Shown: positions 62,504 to 64,000 of the stretch, piece after piece | How the letters are laid out: every line of letters starts with the position of its first letter | How positions within the stretch are numbered: the first letter of the stretch is position 1 | NCBI RefSeq assembly: GCF_003597675.1 | Contig: NZ_CP030828.1 | Location: forward strand, 700,864-764,863 | DNA: 64,000 nucleotides | Reading direction: 5' to 3' | From: Neorhizobium sp. NCHU2750 | GTDB taxonomy: Bacteria > Pseudomonadota > Alphaproteobacteria > Rhizobiales > Rhizobiaceae | Notes under the pieces: generated by a model | Seen by the model: only the letters and a program-made list of their open reading frames with translations | Database searches by the model: none | What the model was told of the DNA's origin: nothing | Translations under genes and position numbers: made by a program

Positions 62504-63628
62504 TTATGACAAATAGGTGGCAATTTTTCCGCCGGTTTGCGCTTGCGGTACGCCTGTCGTGGTCGGAAAGCTGATAGGCAGACCACGCAGCGCGCGCACC
62601 GCAAGGAAGGCAAAGCACTCGGCCTCGACTGCGTCTCCGCGCCAGCCGAACTGATCGGCCGACACCGCCTCTATTCCCGCGCGGCTTTTCAGCATGGCCA
62701 TGATCGTGGGATTGTGTCGTCCGCCTCCGCTGACAATCACTCTCTTCGGCCTGCGGGGCAGAAGGTCGAGTGCCTTGCCGACAGCAGAGGCGGTGAAGGC
62801 AGAGAGCGTCGCCGCGCCGTCTGCGGGGGATAGGCCGGCAGCCATCGCCGAGGTGAAATCGAAACGATCGAGTGACTTTGGGTAGGGCGCCGTCAGATAG
62901 GGGTGATCGAGGAGACGTTGGAGGCGTTCCTCATCGACAATGCCGGAGGCACCAAGCGCACCGTCGCGATCCATCTCGCCGAGGCCCTGTTCCTTGATGA
63001 AGTCGTTCAACGGCGCGTTGGCGGGGCCTGTATCAAAGGCGACGAGCAGGTCGCGGCCGTCCCACCAGGTAATGTTGCCGACGCCGCCGAGGTTGAGGAT
63101 GGCGCTGTCGCCGCTCGGATCGACGCCGCGCAACAGCGCCGTATGGTAGATGGCGGCGAGAGGTGCGCCCTGCCCACCGGCCCGGACATCGGCGGTGCGG
63201 AAATCATAAGCGACCGTTGCGCCAAGGATTTGCGCCATCAACTGGCCGTCTCCCAGCTGTCGGGTATCTCCGAGCCGCTCTTTTGTCGGAGCACGGTGCA
63301 ACACGGTCTGTCCGTGAAAGCCTATTATGCCGATGTCGCGCATCGAAAGGCCGGCTTCCGTGACAAGCTGTCTCACCGCATCTGCCTGCCCACGCGTCAA
63401 GGCCTCTTCGGCCTCGGAAAAGATCGCTGGCTGCGGGCCTCCGAAATTCCACTGTCGCGCCTGCCGCAATGTCTCCTCCAGGAGCCTTCTTGTGGCGGCG
63501 GGATAAGGTGCCAGCTTATATCTGCCGAACGTATCGACACTCTCACCATCCGTCTTCAAGAGTGCCACGTCGATATTGCCGTCGAGCACGGTGCCGGTCA
63601 TCAGGCCGACAGCCCAGATTGGCTCCAT
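62504..63628 (-). CDS. anmK: Anhydro-N-acetylmuramic acid kinase
   Basis: 374 residues. Phosphate-binding loop [16 protein letters not shown] (usual form GLMSGTSLDG), [38 protein letters not shown] and [12 protein letters not shown] are the AnmK landmarks, with small changes in two loops that are common in alphaproteobacteria. It phosphorylates and opens 1,6-anhydro-MurNAc from cell-wall turnover. Last complete gene of the window. Confidence 0.92.
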   Translation of the reverse strand: MEPIWAVGLMTGTVLDGNIDVALLKTDGESVDTFGRYKLAPYPAATRRLLEETLRQARQWNFGGPQPAIFSEAEEALTRGQADAVRQLVTEAGLSMRDIGIIGFHGQTVLHRAPTKERLGDTRQLGDGQLMAQILGATVAYDFRTADVRAGGQGAPLAAIYHTALLRGVDPSGDSAILNLGGVGNITWWDGRDLLVAFDTGPANAPLNDFIKEQGLGEMDRDGALGASGIVDEERLQRLLDHPYLTAPYPKSLDRFDFTSAMAAGLSPADGAATLSAFTASAVGKALDLLPRRPKRVIVSGGGRHNPTIMAMLKSRAGIEAVSADQFGWRGDAVEAECFAFLAVRALRGLPISFPTTTGVPQAQTGGKIATYLS

Positions 63629-64000
63629 TGTTTCTTCTCCACACCGTCACATCGCCGAATCAAATCACGTTTTATAGTGTCTCCGATGTCGTGGGGGAGC
63701 AAATCCTGGCTCGACGCACCTCTCGCGGAGAGCGGCAAAGACCGGTTTTCCGGCCTGCAACGCCCCCGTCAACGCGGGTTCCTAGAAATTTCTTGACGCG
63801 ACTCGCGCATCCGTTCAGTTTGGTTACGGTTGTAGGCGAATATGTTGCTTTCGAGCGTAACCAAGCTGCCCCGATGTTAATTTCATTCCGGGGCGTATGA
63901 TGCTCGCTATTTCGCTTTGTCTGTCAATGTTCCTTCGCACACGCGGTTCATGATCGTGGTGCTGAGAAGAGCGTGGGCAGGCGTCATGGAGAGAACGGGA
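63629..64000. other. Right-edge intergenic region with nested inverted repeats
   Basis: 372 bases without a convincing gene. A 9-bp inverted repeat TTGGTTACG / CGTAACCAA (63820-63864) is followed by GCCCCG / CGGGGC (63868-63894). A TTGACG box lies at 63793-63798. This could be a structured leader or small RNA belonging to a gene to the right of the window; no coding start can be fixed. Confidence 0.35.

Noticed and set aside
63950..64000. Start of a new plus-strand gene at the ATG at 63950
   Set aside because: Only 17 codons are visible, with no ribosome site and no recognisable protein start.

Overview
The window looks like an alphaproteobacterium of the order Rhizobiales, probably a Rhizobiaceae member (Rhizobium, Agrobacterium or Ensifer relatives). 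Supporting signs are the dctA/dctBD locus with a sigma-54 promoter, a DUF1612 (RHE_PE00001-type) protein, the dense set of ABC/TRAP uptake and sugar-acid catabolic operons, high GC, and the rhizobial palindromic repeat built around CTCGGGCTTGTCCCGAG. No plasmid replication, phage, transposon, CRISPR, rRNA or tRNA gene was seen. The gene content (mostly catabolic modules) would suit a chromosome or a large chromid.

Layout. 1-5670 (+): end of a sugar ABC binding protein and a complete non-phosphorylating L-fucose pathway (dehydrogenase, lactonase, mutarotase, SDR, FAH hydrolase, fuconate dehydratase). 5782-13801 (-): a hexonate operon (GntR regulator, TRAP transporter, fructuronate/tagaturonate reductase, L-galactonate-type dehydrogenase, altronate dehydratase) with a UxuR-like operator. 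13894-17243: divergent Ldh2-type reductase and an unusual GntR protein with two winged helices, followed by an enolase-superfamily dehydratase. 17329-22067: dctA and dctBD. 22240-24846: an FtsK/SpoIIIE translocase without membrane segments. 24862-28647 (-): a yehZYXW-type osmoprotectant ABC importer. 28992-32607 (-): rutABCDF pyrimidine degradation, then a FAD-linked 2-hydroxyacid dehydrogenase and a DUF1612 protein. 35536-38862 (-): TPP riboswitch, YkoF-like protein and thiXYZ-type importer. 38980-44856 (+): TetR regulator, ureidoglycine aminohydrolase, uronate dehydrogenase, ketoglutarate semialdehyde dehydrogenase, AI-2E family permease and a glycine-rich exported protein. 44918-46977 (-): a NarL-type two-component system.

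The most interesting region is 47178-59234. A minus-strand operon (amino-acid-type ABC importer, HutC-like repressor, NtaA/SnaA/DszA flavin monooxygenase) and a plus-strand operon (hydantoinase-like amidohydrolase, M20 carbamoylase, DUF917 protein, urocanate hydratase homologue) flank a LysR-type regulator carrying two LysR DNA-binding domains. Taken together they read as a catabolic route from (S-methyl-)thiourocanate, an ergothioneine breakdown product: hydration, removal of sulfur by the DUF917 enzyme, hydantoin ring opening, and decarbamoylation to L-glutamate. No ergothionase/histidine-lyase gene is present in the window, so entry must be at the thiourocanate level or the lyase lies elsewhere.

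59260-63628 (-) holds pseudouridine catabolism (psuG and a psuK-type kinase fused to a winged helix), a short 6-phosphogluconate dehydrogenase and anmK. Overall the window is a set of scavenging modules for plant- or soil-derived sugars, sugar acids, C4-dicarboxylates, osmolytes, pyrimidines, ureides, thiamine precursors and thiohistidine derivatives.
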